Positions 1 through 6,055 of a stretch of DNA of 11,268 nt are shown in pieces. The translations under genes and the position numbers were made by a program. A model generated the notes under the pieces. The model saw only the letters and a list, made by a program, of their open reading frames with translations, was not told where the DNA came from and ran no database searches. Every line of letters starts with the position of its first letter. Positions within the stretch are counted from its first letter, which is position 1. Origin of the DNA: an uncultured Lachnospiraceae bacterium (GTDB taxonomy: Bacteria; Bacillota; Clostridia; Lachnospirales; Lachnospiraceae); contig CALEFO010000053.1 in assembly GCA_937877165.1 (NCBI GenBank), forward strand, positions 1 through 11,268, read 5' to 3'.

Positions 1-131
1 TGGACGCCAGTCCAACACCGAGGATTTTCGAAGAAAATTCGAGGTGGGCTGTCCGATATATTCAATGGAATTCCATTGGACGCCAGTCCAACACCGAGGA
101 TTTTCGAAGAAAATTCGAGGTGGGCTGTCCG
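1..131. repeat. Two copies of a 55-bp palindrome-rich direct repeat, 76-bp period
   Basis: Positions 1-55 and 77-131 are identical by eye and are separated by 21 bp (56-76). Each copy begins with the hairpin TGGAC-GCCA-GTCCA (1-14 and 77-90) and carries a second inverted repeat ATTTTC-GAA-GAAAAT (24-38 and 100-114). The outer ends GGAC and GTCC are also complementary, so the whole unit is an imperfect palindrome. The first copy starts at the first base of the window, so more copies may lie upstream. The second copy ends 28 bp before the start codon of the transposase-like frame, so it may be a duplicated insertion-sequence end or a regulatory site. That role is inference; the repetition itself is seen directly. 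Confidence 0.9.
63..78. repeat. 16-bp perfect palindrome between the repeats
   Basis: CAATGGAATTCCATTG equals its own reverse complement. It spans most of the 21-bp spacer and the first two bases of the second repeat copy. It could be a dimeric protein-binding site, or a junction created when the 76-bp unit was duplicated. There is no evidence to choose between these. Confidence 0.75.
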
Positions 132-159
132 GTTATTTCTATATAACGAGGGGAACATC

Positions 160-660
160 ATGGCTTTTTCATCAAACAGTTACCAGCAGCTCGGCTTTGC
201 CGACAGAACGCTTTCACTGAACGACCGGGAACAGAAGCGGATAGAGAAATCCTGGGCAGGACGCTTTGCGGAGGAGATTTTTCCGAGAATTGACGAGAAA
301 ATTTTTCTGCCGCTGTATTCCAGTCTTTCCACGAAGCCGAGCGGCCCGGTCAATGTCATTGTGGGGGCACTGATTCTGGAGGAGATGTTCGAGCTGTCCG
401 ACACGCAGATCGTGGAGAACTGCATTTTCGATGTCCGTTATCAGACTGCGCTTCACACCACCAGTGCTCTTGTGCAGCCGGTTTCGGAGAGAACGCTGCA
501 GCGCTTCCGCAGAAAGCTTTCTGACTATGCATCCGAAAGAAACGAAAATCTTCTTCACCTTTGCATGGAGAATTTCCGCAGTGAGCTGGATGCACTGATT
601 GGGGAGGAGCTCCCGGACTGCCGGAAGGACAGCCTGGAGATCGAAAGGGGAATTCTTCGG
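160..660 (+). mobile_element. Remnant of an IS1182-type insertion sequence, 5' part only
   Basis: Codons 1 to about 165 of the frame starting at 160 resemble the N-terminal part of IS1182-family transposases. The helical region at residues ~55-130 (InsH/DUF772 type) contains NVIVGALILEEMFELSD, FDVRYQTALHTTS and SERTLQRFRRKL, matching the pattern I recall for clostridial members. Similarity fades around residues 155-165 (RKDSLEIERGI), where an intact enzyme would continue to its catalytic DDE region. That region and the 3' end of the element are absent. The left boundary is uncertain and may include the palindromic repeats at 1-131. The right boundary is placed where LacZ similarity begins. 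It should be inactive for transposition by itself. Confidence 0.75.
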
Positions 661-3600
661 GAGAAGAGAGGAACTTCTTTTGAGGAATCCATTCTCTCGG
701 ATCCGGAGCAGTTTAAGATTGGCGTCCTGCCGGCTCACTCGGATCATGTCTGCTATGCTTCGGCAGCGGAGATGGAGAAGGGAGTAACCTCGCTTCGAAG
801 CTCCCTGAATGGTCTGTGGTATTTTTCTTATGCACGAAATCCGCAGTCTGCGATCCGCGGCTTTGAGAAGCTGAGCTATGACTGCAGAAGCTGGGAGGAG
901 ATCCGCGTTCCTGCTCACATGCAGATGGAAGGCTATGACGCGCCGGCCTACGTCAACACGCAGTACCCCTGGGACGGAAGAGAAGCACTGAAGCCGGGGG
1001 AGATTCCGACGCAGTTCAATCCGGTCGGGAGCTACGTGAAGTATTTCCGGGTGCCGGAGACCATGCGGGGGAAGCAGATCCGTATTTCCTTCCAGGGTGT
1101 GGAGAGCGGCTATGCACTGTGGCTGAACGGGAGCTTTATCGGCTACAGCGAGGATACCTTCACGCCGTCGGAGTTTGATCTGACACCGTATCTTTGCGAG
1201 GGAGAGAATAAGCTTGCGGTTCGTGTCTTCAAGTGGACGAGCTCGAGCTGGCTGGAGGATCAGGATTTTTACCGGTTCAGCGGCATTTTCCGGGACGTAT
1301 ACCTGACTGCAGTGCCGAAGGTTCACGCCAAGGATCTGAAAATCCGGACGCTTCTCGATGAGTCCTGCACGCAGGCAAGCCTTGTGCTGAAGCTGCAGCT
1401 TGAGGGGCCGGAAGAGAACGCACAGGAGGAAAAGCATATTTACGGCTACACGGAGTACCGTCTGGAGAAGGACGGGAGAATTGTCCTTTCCGGTGAGACA
1501 GATAACGAGAAGGAAAACGAGATCACGGAAAAGGTCGCGTCACCGGCACTCTGGTCGGCGGAGGACCCGCAGCTGTATGATCTGTATCTGGTTCTGCACG
1601 CGAAATCCGGGGAGGCAGTGGAATACATTCATGAGAAGGTCGGCTTCCGGCGCTTTGAGCTGAAGAACGGCCTGATGTGCCTCAACGGGAAACGGATTGT
1701 GTTCAAGGGCGTCAACCGGCATGAATTCTCCTGTGACAGCGGACGCGCCGGAATGAGCGAGGAGGAGATGCGCCGGGACCTTGCGATCATGAAGCGCAAT
1801 AACATCAACGCCATCCGCACCAGCCATTATCCGGACGATACGAAGCTGTACCGCCTCTGCGATGAGTACGGGCTGTACCTGATCGCGGAGAATAACATGG
1901 AAACCCACGGAACCTGGGCGGCAAGAGAACGCTCCGGTGAGGAGAACATTCTTCCGGGAGATCACAGAGAATGGGAGCCGGTTCTTCTGGACCGCGTGAA
2001 TTCCTGCTATCAAAGGGACAAGAACCATCCGGCAATTCTGATCTGGTCCTGCGGAAACGAGTCGTTTGGCGGGAGTGTCATTTATGAGATGTCGCGCAGA
2101 TTCCATCAGCTGGATCCGGACCGCCTGGTGCACTACGAGGGTGTTTTCTGGGATCGCCGGTACAATGCGACCTCCGATATCGAAAGTCAGATGTACACTC
2201 CGGCGGAGAAGATCCGGGAGTTCCTGAAGGAACATCCGGACAAGCCGTTTATCTGTTGTGAATACACGCACTCCATGGGCAATTCCAATGGAGGCATGTT
2301 CAAATACACGGAGCTTTCCGAGACGGAGCCGCGCTATCAGGGCGGCTTTATCTGGGATTTTGCGGATCAGTCTCTTCGGAAGAGAGACCGTTTTGGAAAA
2401 GAGTACCAGGCCTACGGCGGGGACTGTCTGGAGCGGCCGACGGACTACAGCTTCTCCGGAAACGGCATTGTAGCGGCTGACCGGCTGGAATATCCCAAGC
2501 TTCAGGAAGTGAAGTTCCTGTATCAGAACATTTCGGTCCGGTTTGGGGAAAAGGCGTTCACGGTCATCAACCGGAATCTGGAGGTATCGACGGACCGCTT
2601 CATCTGCGTCGTGCTCCTTGAAAAGGAAGGAAGGCTCCTGGAGGAGAAGGAGGTGGAAACGTTGGTACCGCCTCTGGAAGAGAGGGAATATCCTCTTCCC
2701 TTCCGGATTCCGGAAGAAGAGGGAGAATACGCACTGACGGTCTCCTTCCGCCAAAGAGCGAAGACGCTGTGGGCGGATGCGGGCTACGAGGTTGCCTTTG
2801 GGCAGCAGGTGATCCGGATCGCGAAAGGTGCGGCGGAGGATACAAAGGATGTGCTTTTTTCCGGGGCGAATTCCGAAGAAGCCGGGAAGTGCCGCGGCAA
2901 AGAGCCGGCGAGACTTCCTGAGCTGATCCGCGGGACTTTTAACGTTGGCGTGAGAGGAACGGACTACGATGCACTGTTTTCTTATATCAATAAAATGGGC
3001 CTGAAGTCCTACCGGTATGGAGGAAAGGAGCTCATAGACCTTCCGCCGAGGCCCAATTTCTGGAGAGCGCCGACGGACAACGACAAGGGCAACAACATGC
3101 CGGGCAGGTACGGAATCTGGAAGCTGGCAAGCCGGTATGCGTCGGACTTTCCTGCAGAAGGGGCCGGAACCCTTTCTGCGGAAGAGCTTTCCCAGTATCC
3201 GAGAGTCCGGAAGGAAGGGGAGGTCTATGCGGTCACGCAGCGGCTTTTCCTTCCGACCGTTCCGGAGACGGAGCTTCTTGTGAAGACAAAGTTTCATCTG
3301 GACGGGACCGTGGATTTTGTCATGGACTATGATCCCCAGGGAGAGCTTCCTCCGATGCCGGAATTCGGCATGCTCTTTACGATGGATGCCGACTATGACC
3401 AGGTGACCTGGTACGGGGACGGACCGGAGGAGACCTACTGTGACCGGAGAAAGGGAGCCAAGCTTGGCATCTACTCTGGGAGCGTCATGGATCAGATGAC
3501 GCGCTACCTTGTTCCGCAGGAGTGCGGCAACAAGACGGGTGTTCGCTGGGCGAAGGTGACGGATCGGCGGGGAAGAGGCCTTCTCTTTTCTGTCCCGGAG

Positions 3601-3822
3601 GGCATGACGATGAATTTCTCGGCACTCCCATGGACGCCGGATGAGATCGAGAACGCCGCTCACCACACGGAGCTCCCGCCGGTGCATCACACGACAGTCC
3701 GCTGCTCTCTCATGCAGATGGGCGTTGCAGGAGACGACAGCTGGGGCGCACGGACGCACGAGGAATTTCTGCTTTCGAACAGGAAGCATCTTCACTTTGA
3801 GGTCTCCATGCGGGGGATCTGA
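160..3822 (+). CDS. lacZ: Beta-galactosidase (GH2) fused behind a truncated IS1182-type transposase N-terminus
   Basis: The 1220-residue product would hydrolyse terminal beta-D-galactosides such as lactose in the cytoplasm; I see no signal peptide. Residues 1 to ~165 are transposase-like. From about residue 174 the protein is a full LacZ of ~1047 residues, close to the family's usual ~1020. Landmarks are the sugar-binding jelly roll (~214-385, with YVNTQYPW at 264-271 and DQDFYRFSGIFRD ending at 379), an Ig-like domain, the TIM barrel (~509-800) and the C-terminal Bgal_small_N domain (~930-1215, FWRAPTDND from 967). Likely catalytic residues are acid/base E634 (GNES) and nucleophile E701 (CCEY), with probable metal ligands E581, H583 and E634. 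I chose ATG 160 because GAGGGG lies just upstream; an in-frame ATG at 76 falls inside repeat DNA and lacks such a site. No ATG, GTG or TTG is in frame at the junction (622-690), so LacZ seems to depend on the transposase start. No confident promoter is visible. LacZ function is near certain; whether the fusion is expressed is unknown. Confidence 0.9.
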   Translation: MAFSSNSYQQLGFADRTLSLNDREQKRIEKSWAGRFAEEIFPRIDEKIFLPLYSSLSTKPSGPVNVIVGALILEEMFELSDTQIVENCIFDVRYQTALHTTSALVQPVSERTLQRFRRKLSDYASERNENLLHLCMENFRSELDALIGEELPDCRKDSLEIERGILREKRGTSFEESILSDPEQFKIGVLPAHSDHVCYASAAEMEKGVTSLRSSLNGLWYFSYARNPQSAIRGFEKLSYDCRSWEEIRVPAHMQMEGYDAPAYVNTQYPWDGREALKPGEIPTQFNPVGSYVKYFRVPETMRGKQIRISFQGVESGYALWLNGSFIGYSEDTFTPSEFDLTPYLCEGENKLAVRVFKWTSSSWLEDQDFYRFSGIFRDVYLTAVPKVHAKDLKIRTLLDESCTQASLVLKLQLEGPEENAQEEKHIYGYTEYRLEKDGRIVLSGETDNEKENEITEKVASPALWSAEDPQLYDLYLVLHAKSGEAVEYIHEKVGFRRFELKNGLMCLNGKRIVFKGVNRHEFSCDSGRAGMSEEEMRRDLAIMKRNNINAIRTSHYPDDTKLYRLCDEYGLYLIAENNMETHGTWAARERSGEENILPGDHREWEPVLLDRVNSCYQRDKNHPAILIWSCGNESFGGSVIYEMSRRFHQLDPDRLVHYEGVFWDRRYNATSDIESQMYTPAEKIREFLKEHPDKPFICCEYTHSMGNSNGGMFKYTELSETEPRYQGGFIWDFADQSLRKRDRFGKEYQAYGGDCLERPTDYSFSGNGIVAADRLEYPKLQEVKFLYQNISVRFGEKAFTVINRNLEVSTDRFICVVLLEKEGRLLEEKEVETLVPPLEEREYPLPFRIPEEEGEYALTVSFRQRAKTLWADAGYEVAFGQQVIRIAKGAAEDTKDVLFSGANSEEAGKCRGKEPARLPELIRGTFNVGVRGTDYDALFSYINKMGLKSYRYGGKELIDLPPRPNFWRAPTDNDKGNNMPGRYGIWKLASRYASDFPAEGAGTLSAEELSQYPRVRKEGEVYAVTQRLFLPTVPETELLVKTKFHLDGTVDFVMDYDPQGELPPMPEFGMLFTMDADYDQVTWYGDGPEETYCDRRKGAKLGIYSGSVMDQMTRYLVPQECGNKTGVRWAKVTDRRGRGLLFSVPEGMTMNFSALPWTPDEIENAAHHTELPPVHHTTVRCSLMQMGVAGDDSWGARTHEEFLLSNRKHLHFEVSMRGI

Positions 3823-3848
3823 GCGATTCGGCAAAACCGCCTTTGCTC

Positions 3849-4005
3849 AGGAAGGTATCAGTTTGAATGTGATCGCCGATGCGATCGCATTCAAACACGA
3901 ATTGGTGCCGCCAAGCGGCCCAACTTCGATGATCCCATCGGAGAAAGCCCATTCGGGCATTTCTCCTCGGGGTGCCGCAAAAAAACGCGGCACAGAAAGG
4001 TATCA
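3849..4005. repeat. 12-bp direct repeats bracketing a hairpin block
   Basis: AGGAAGGTATCA (3849-3860) and AGAAAGGTATCA (3994-4005) agree at 11 of 12 positions, with nine consecutive identical bases (AAGGTATCA). They lie directly on either side of a block made almost entirely of stem-loops (3861-3993). This is the layout expected of a target-site duplication around a small inserted element. However, the block has no obvious terminal inverted repeats, so the insertion idea is inference. Confidence 0.6.
3861..3993. other. Cluster of four consecutive stem-loops in the lacZ-rpmG gap
   Basis: This is the main content of the 357-bp gene-free stretch 3823-4179. Hairpin 1 (3861-3896) has a 16-bp stem with one G-T pair and a CGAT loop. 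Hairpin 2 (3902-3923) pairs TTGG-GCCGC with GCGGC-CCAA around CAA, with one bulge. Hairpin 3 (3940-3967) pairs GGAGAAA-GCCC with GGGC-A-TTTCTCC around ATTC. Hairpin 4 (3972-3993) pairs GTGCCGC with GCGGCAC around an A-rich loop. None is followed by a T-run on the + strand, so they are not typical intrinsic terminators. Possible roles are a structured 3' end for the lacZ message, a REP-like or miniature mobile element, or an unrecognised structured RNA. No protein is credible here. Confidence 0.7.
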
Positions 4006-4015
4006 ATGAAAGACC

Positions 4016-4044
4016 TTGACACGATTCTCACAGGATGCTATTCT
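4016..4044 (+). promoter_or_regulatory. SigA-type promoter for rpmG-secE-nusG
   Basis: A perfect -35 TTGACA (4016-4021) is followed after exactly 17 bp by TATTCT (4039-4044), so transcription should start near 4051. A dyad, CAGGAT-N8-ATCCTG (4031-4036 and 4045-4050), is centred on the -10 box and could be an operator, though it may be chance. Confidence 0.85.
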
Positions 4045-4052
4045 ATCCTGCG

Positions 4053-4078
4053 AAAGATCGCGAAAAGGTCTTTTTTTT
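4053..4078 (+). terminator. Weak intrinsic terminator or attenuator at the start of the rpmG transcript
   Basis: AAAGATC (4053-4059) pairs with GGTCTTT (4067-4073), including one G-U pair, and the eight-T run 4071-4078 begins inside the stem. It lies just downstream of the predicted start site. It could stop transcripts reading in from lacZ, or act as a very early attenuator. The short A/U-rich stem suggests partial efficiency. Confidence 0.5.
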
Positions 4079-4179
4079 ATGCGTAAAAGCCGAGAGGGCC
4101 AAGCGCAGTCACCGGGAGGCGGAAATTCGAGAAACCGCCGATTACCGGAGTATAGTTCATCATTTGGAGGTTAAAGACT
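4079..4179 (+). other. 5' leader of the rpmG operon
   Basis: This short leader precedes L33. A stem GGCGG (4118-4122) / CCGCC (4135-4139) can form, with flanking CCGG (4112-4115) pairing CCGG (4145-4148). It does not match a leader class I recognise. The rpmG ribosome binding site GGAGG is at 4166-4170. Confidence 0.4.
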
Positions 4180-4329
4180 ATGCGTACAAGAATTACCCTG
4201 GCATGCACCGAATGCAAGCGCCGCAACTATAACACGACCAAGGATAAGAAGACTCATCCGGATCGTATGGAAATCAAGAAGTACTGCAGATTCTGCAGAA
4301 AGCACACCGTGCACAAAGAGACGAAGTAA
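4180..4329 (+). CDS. rpmG: 50S ribosomal protein L33, zinc-binding form
   Basis: This 49-residue protein of the large ribosomal subunit matches the normal L33 length. It begins MRTRITLACTECKRRNY and ends KHTVHKETK, both typical of bacterial L33. Cysteines C9 and C12 (CTEC) and C36 and C39 (CRFC) form the CxxC...CxxC zinc ribbon, so this is the zinc-dependent form rather than the cysteine-free paralogue some Firmicutes use under zinc starvation. GGAGG at 4166-4170 sits 9 nt before ATG 4180. It is first in an operon with secE 24 bp downstream, the usual order in clostridia. The tRNA-Trp gene often found between rpmG and secE is absent. Confidence 0.97.
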   Translation: MRTRITLACTECKRRNYNTTKDKKTHPDRMEIKKYCRFCRKHTVHKETK

Positions 4330-4353
4330 TCCGGCTGTTCTTTGGAGGATCGC

Positions 4354-4578
4354 ATGAGCAAAGACAATACGAAAGCCAAAGAGTCCAGAGCAGCCGGCTT
4401 TTTCAAGGGCGTGAAGGCCGAGTTCCGCAAGATCATCTGGCCGGACCGTGATACGCTGCTGAAGCAGCTGGCCGCAGTTCTGGTTGTCACCGTTCTGCTC
4501 GGCGCAGTGATTGCACTGATTGACTTTGGGTTCCAGAATCTGATCGATCTTCTGACGGGAATTACCATCGGAGGATGA
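4354..4578 (+). CDS. secE: Preprotein translocase subunit SecE
   Basis: SecE is the small essential membrane subunit that clamps SecY in the SecYEG protein-export channel. The predicted 74-residue protein has the short single-helix form usual in Gram-positive bacteria. A charged N-terminus leads into the conserved amphipathic segment FFKGVKAEFRKIIWPDRDTL, followed by one hydrophobic helix at about residues 39-61. I chose ATG 4354 because GGAGG (4344-4348) is 5 nt upstream. An in-frame TTG at 4342 overlaps that site and would add only four residues, so it is unlikely. nusG follows after 53 bp, giving the near-universal secE-nusG pair. Confidence 0.96.
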   Translation: MSKDNTKAKESRAAGFFKGVKAEFRKIIWPDRDTLLKQLAAVLVVTVLLGAVIALIDFGFQNLIDLLTGITIGG

Positions 4579-4631
4579 TTTCTCCCTGACAGTTCTTGTG
4601 GAAGGTGTTTTGGATCAGAAGAGGTAAATCA

Positions 4632-5390
4632 ATGGCAGATAAGAAAGAAACGAAAGTCCGTGTCAGGGCCGGCGTTCTTCCGGAAGTCCGCGAGATCAGA
4701 AGACCGGATTTCACGAAGAAGGCGGCTGACATCGAGAAGGCAGAAGCAGAGCGCGTTCTGAATCAGGGCGATGCGGCTTCTGACGAGGCACAGGCAGCGG
4801 CGGTTGCACAGTCTCTCGAGGCTCAGGAAGAGGGCAGTGTCGACGGCGAGCAGCTGGATGAGAGTGCCATCAGCGATGTGGCAAGATGGTATGTGGCACA
4901 CACCTATTCGGGCTATGAGAACAAGGTGAAGGAAGGTCTGGAGAAGACGGTGGAGAACCGCCATCTGGAAGATCAGATCTTTGAAGTCACCGTTCCCATG
5001 CAGGATGTGTACGAGCTCAAGAACGGCGCGAAGAAGCTGACCCAGAAGAAGCTTTTCCCGGGCTATGTTCTGGTCAGGATGATCATGAACGACGAGACCT
5101 GGTACGTTGTCCGCAACACCAGAGGTGTGACGGGCTTTGTTGGACCGGGATCCAAGCCGGTTCCGCTTTCCGAGGCCGAGATGAAGAATCTGGGCATTCA
5201 TACGGCGGACATGAAGGTGGACTTCGCAGAGGGCGACAGCGTGGCAGTCATCGCCGGCGTCTGGAAGGATACCCTGGGCGTGGTTTCCAAGCTCGATTAC
5301 AGCAAGCAGATTGCAACCATCAGTGTGGAGCTCTTTGGAAGAGAGACGCCGGTTGAGATCAGCTTTGCAGAACTTCGCAAGACGAACTGA
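4632..5390 (+). CDS. nusG: Transcription elongation/termination factor NusG with a long N-terminal extension
   Basis: NusG binds RNA polymerase across the main channel and modulates pausing, termination and transcription-translation coupling. The NGN domain starts near residue 84 (ARWYVAHTYSGYENKVK) and includes KKLFPGYVLVRM and the typical RNTRGVTGFVG. A C-terminal KOW domain follows (about 195-252; AGVWKDTLGVVSKLD, FGRETPVEISF). The total of 252 residues exceeds the usual ~175-180 because about 83 residues precede NGN. They start lysine/arginine-rich and become acidic and alanine-rich, with no domain I recognise. I chose ATG 4632 because AGAAGAGGT is just upstream and it closes the gap to secE. 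An internal GTG at 4878 would give a normal ~170-residue NusG but has only a weak, distant purine tract. The frame upstream to 4596 offers no better start. Confidence 0.95.
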   Translation: MADKKETKVRVRAGVLPEVREIRRPDFTKKAADIEKAEAERVLNQGDAASDEAQAAAVAQSLEAQEEGSVDGEQLDESAISDVARWYVAHTYSGYENKVKEGLEKTVENRHLEDQIFEVTVPMQDVYELKNGAKKLTQKKLFPGYVLVRMIMNDETWYVVRNTRGVTGFVGPGSKPVPLSEAEMKNLGIHTADMKVDFAEGDSVAVIAGVWKDTLGVVSKLDYSKQIATISVELFGRETPVEISFAELRKTN

Positions 5391-5445
5391 CGGAAAAACA
5401 GTTCCTTTGTATTTCCGGCCGCCGGAGACGGCAGCGGTTCGCAAA

Positions 5446-5463
5446 GAGGGCGTCGGTGCCCTC
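5446..5463 (+). terminator. Weak possible terminator hairpin after nusG
   Basis: GAGGGC (5446-5451) pairs perfectly with GCCCTC (5458-5463) around a 6-nt loop. The following GCTTGAATCATTT has few consecutive Ts, so termination is probably partial at best. It ends just before the -35 box of the next promoter. A smaller GCCG-GAGA-CGGC hairpin lies at 5421-5432. Confidence 0.3.
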
Positions 5464-5465
5464 GC

Positions 5466-5494
5466 TTGAATCATTTGGACAAGACAGGTATAAT
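5466..5494 (+). promoter_or_regulatory. SigA-type promoter for rplK-rplA
   Basis: TTGAAT (5466-5471) and a perfect TATAAT (5489-5494) are separated by 17 bp. This predicts a start near 5501 and a leader of about 105 nt before rplK, which lets L11/L1 be made independently of the nusG transcript. Confidence 0.85.
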
Positions 5495-5558
5495 GCCTGA
5501 TTGTTGCCGCGTGGCAGTTGTATGCGGCGAATAGCCGGAATCATCCGGCACCGTAATG

Positions 5559-5590
5559 TGCGGGAGCAGGAGCCACCTGCGATGACCGCA
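5559..5590 (+). promoter_or_regulatory. Candidate L1-binding autoregulatory site in the rplK leader
   Basis: The leader can fold into TGCGG (5559-5563) / CCGCA (5586-5590) and GCAGG (5566-5570) / CCTGC (5576-5580), closed by an AGCCA loop. The two stems are joined by an asymmetric internal loop, GA on one side and GATGA on the other. Known L1 targets in 23S rRNA and in L1-operon mRNAs share an asymmetric loop of this kind between two short helices. The structure ends at the rplK ribosome binding site (AAGGAGG, 5591-5597), so bound L1 could block translation of rplK-rplA. A second hairpin, GCCGGA-ATCA-TCCGGC, lies upstream at 5534-5549. Pairing is seen; the L1 role is inferred. Confidence 0.6.
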
Positions 5591-5605
5591 AAGGAGGAAA
5601 AACAC

Positions 5606-6031
5606 ATGGCTAAGAAAGTAGAAGGTTACATCAAATTACAGATCCAGGCCGGCAAAGCAACCCCTGCACCGCCCGTCGGACCTGCACTCGGACAGCATGG
5701 TGTCAATATCGTTGAGTTCACCAAGCAGTTCAACGCAAAGACAGCAGATATGGGTGACACCGTCATCCCTGTTATCATTACTGTTTACGCAGACAGATCT
5801 TTCAGCTTCATCACCAAGACCCCTCCGGCAGCTGTTCTTCTGAAGAAGGCAGCCGGCATCCAGAAGGCATCCGGTGAGCCGAACAAGACCAAGGTTGCAT
5901 CTGTTACCAAGGCACAGGTCGAGGAGATTGCCAAGACCAAGATGCCCGATCTGAACGCAGCTTCCCTTGAGGCAGCAGCTAGCATGATCGCAGGAACTGC
6001 CCGCAGCATGGGCATCACCGTTACAGACTGA
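5606..6031 (+). CDS. rplK: 50S ribosomal protein L11
   Basis: L11 lies at the base of the ribosomal stalk and helps form the GTPase-associated centre where elongation factors bind. It is 141 residues, exactly the family's usual length. The N-terminal domain has IKLQIQAGKATPAPPVGPAL and GQHGVNIVEFTKQFN, the conserved proline-rich segment that forms the thiostrepton-binding surface with 23S rRNA. The C-terminal rRNA-binding domain ends with the typical ASMIAGTARSMGITV. AAGGAGG (5591-5597) stands 8 nt before ATG 5606. Upstream in-frame codons to 5501 are leader and not coding. rplA follows after 24 bp, so the pair forms the classic L11-L1 operon, probably controlled by L1. Confidence 0.98.
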   Translation: MAKKVEGYIKLQIQAGKATPAPPVGPALGQHGVNIVEFTKQFNAKTADMGDTVIPVIITVYADRSFSFITKTPPAAVLLKKAAGIQKASGEPNKTKVASVTKAQVEEIAKTKMPDLNAASLEAAASMIAGTARSMGITVTD

Positions 6032-6055
6032 CAGATCAGAATTGGAGGTTAAATC

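Noticed and set aside
1..131. Possible CRISPR array from two spaced direct repeats
   Set aside because: The repeat is 55 bp and the spacer only 21 bp, only two copies are seen, the repeats are strongly palindromic throughout, and no cas gene is present.
76..159. Earlier ATG at 76 as the start of the transposase-LacZ frame
   Set aside because: It would translate the palindromic repeat and has no ribosome binding site, whereas ATG 160 has GAGGGG at proper distance and begins the recognisable transposase sequence.
1540..3834. Very long minus-strand open frame (764 codons) opposite lacZ
   Set aside because: It mirrors a clear LacZ on the + strand, has no recognisable protein similarity, and is expected from the codon bias of the GC-rich gene. 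The same holds for the minus-strand frames opposite rpoB (8491-9918 and 9955-11244).
4579..4631. tRNA-Trp gene sometimes found near rpmG-secE
   Set aside because: The gaps 4330-4353 and 4579-4631 are too short, and no cloverleaf or TTCGA-type T-arm was found in 3823-4179.
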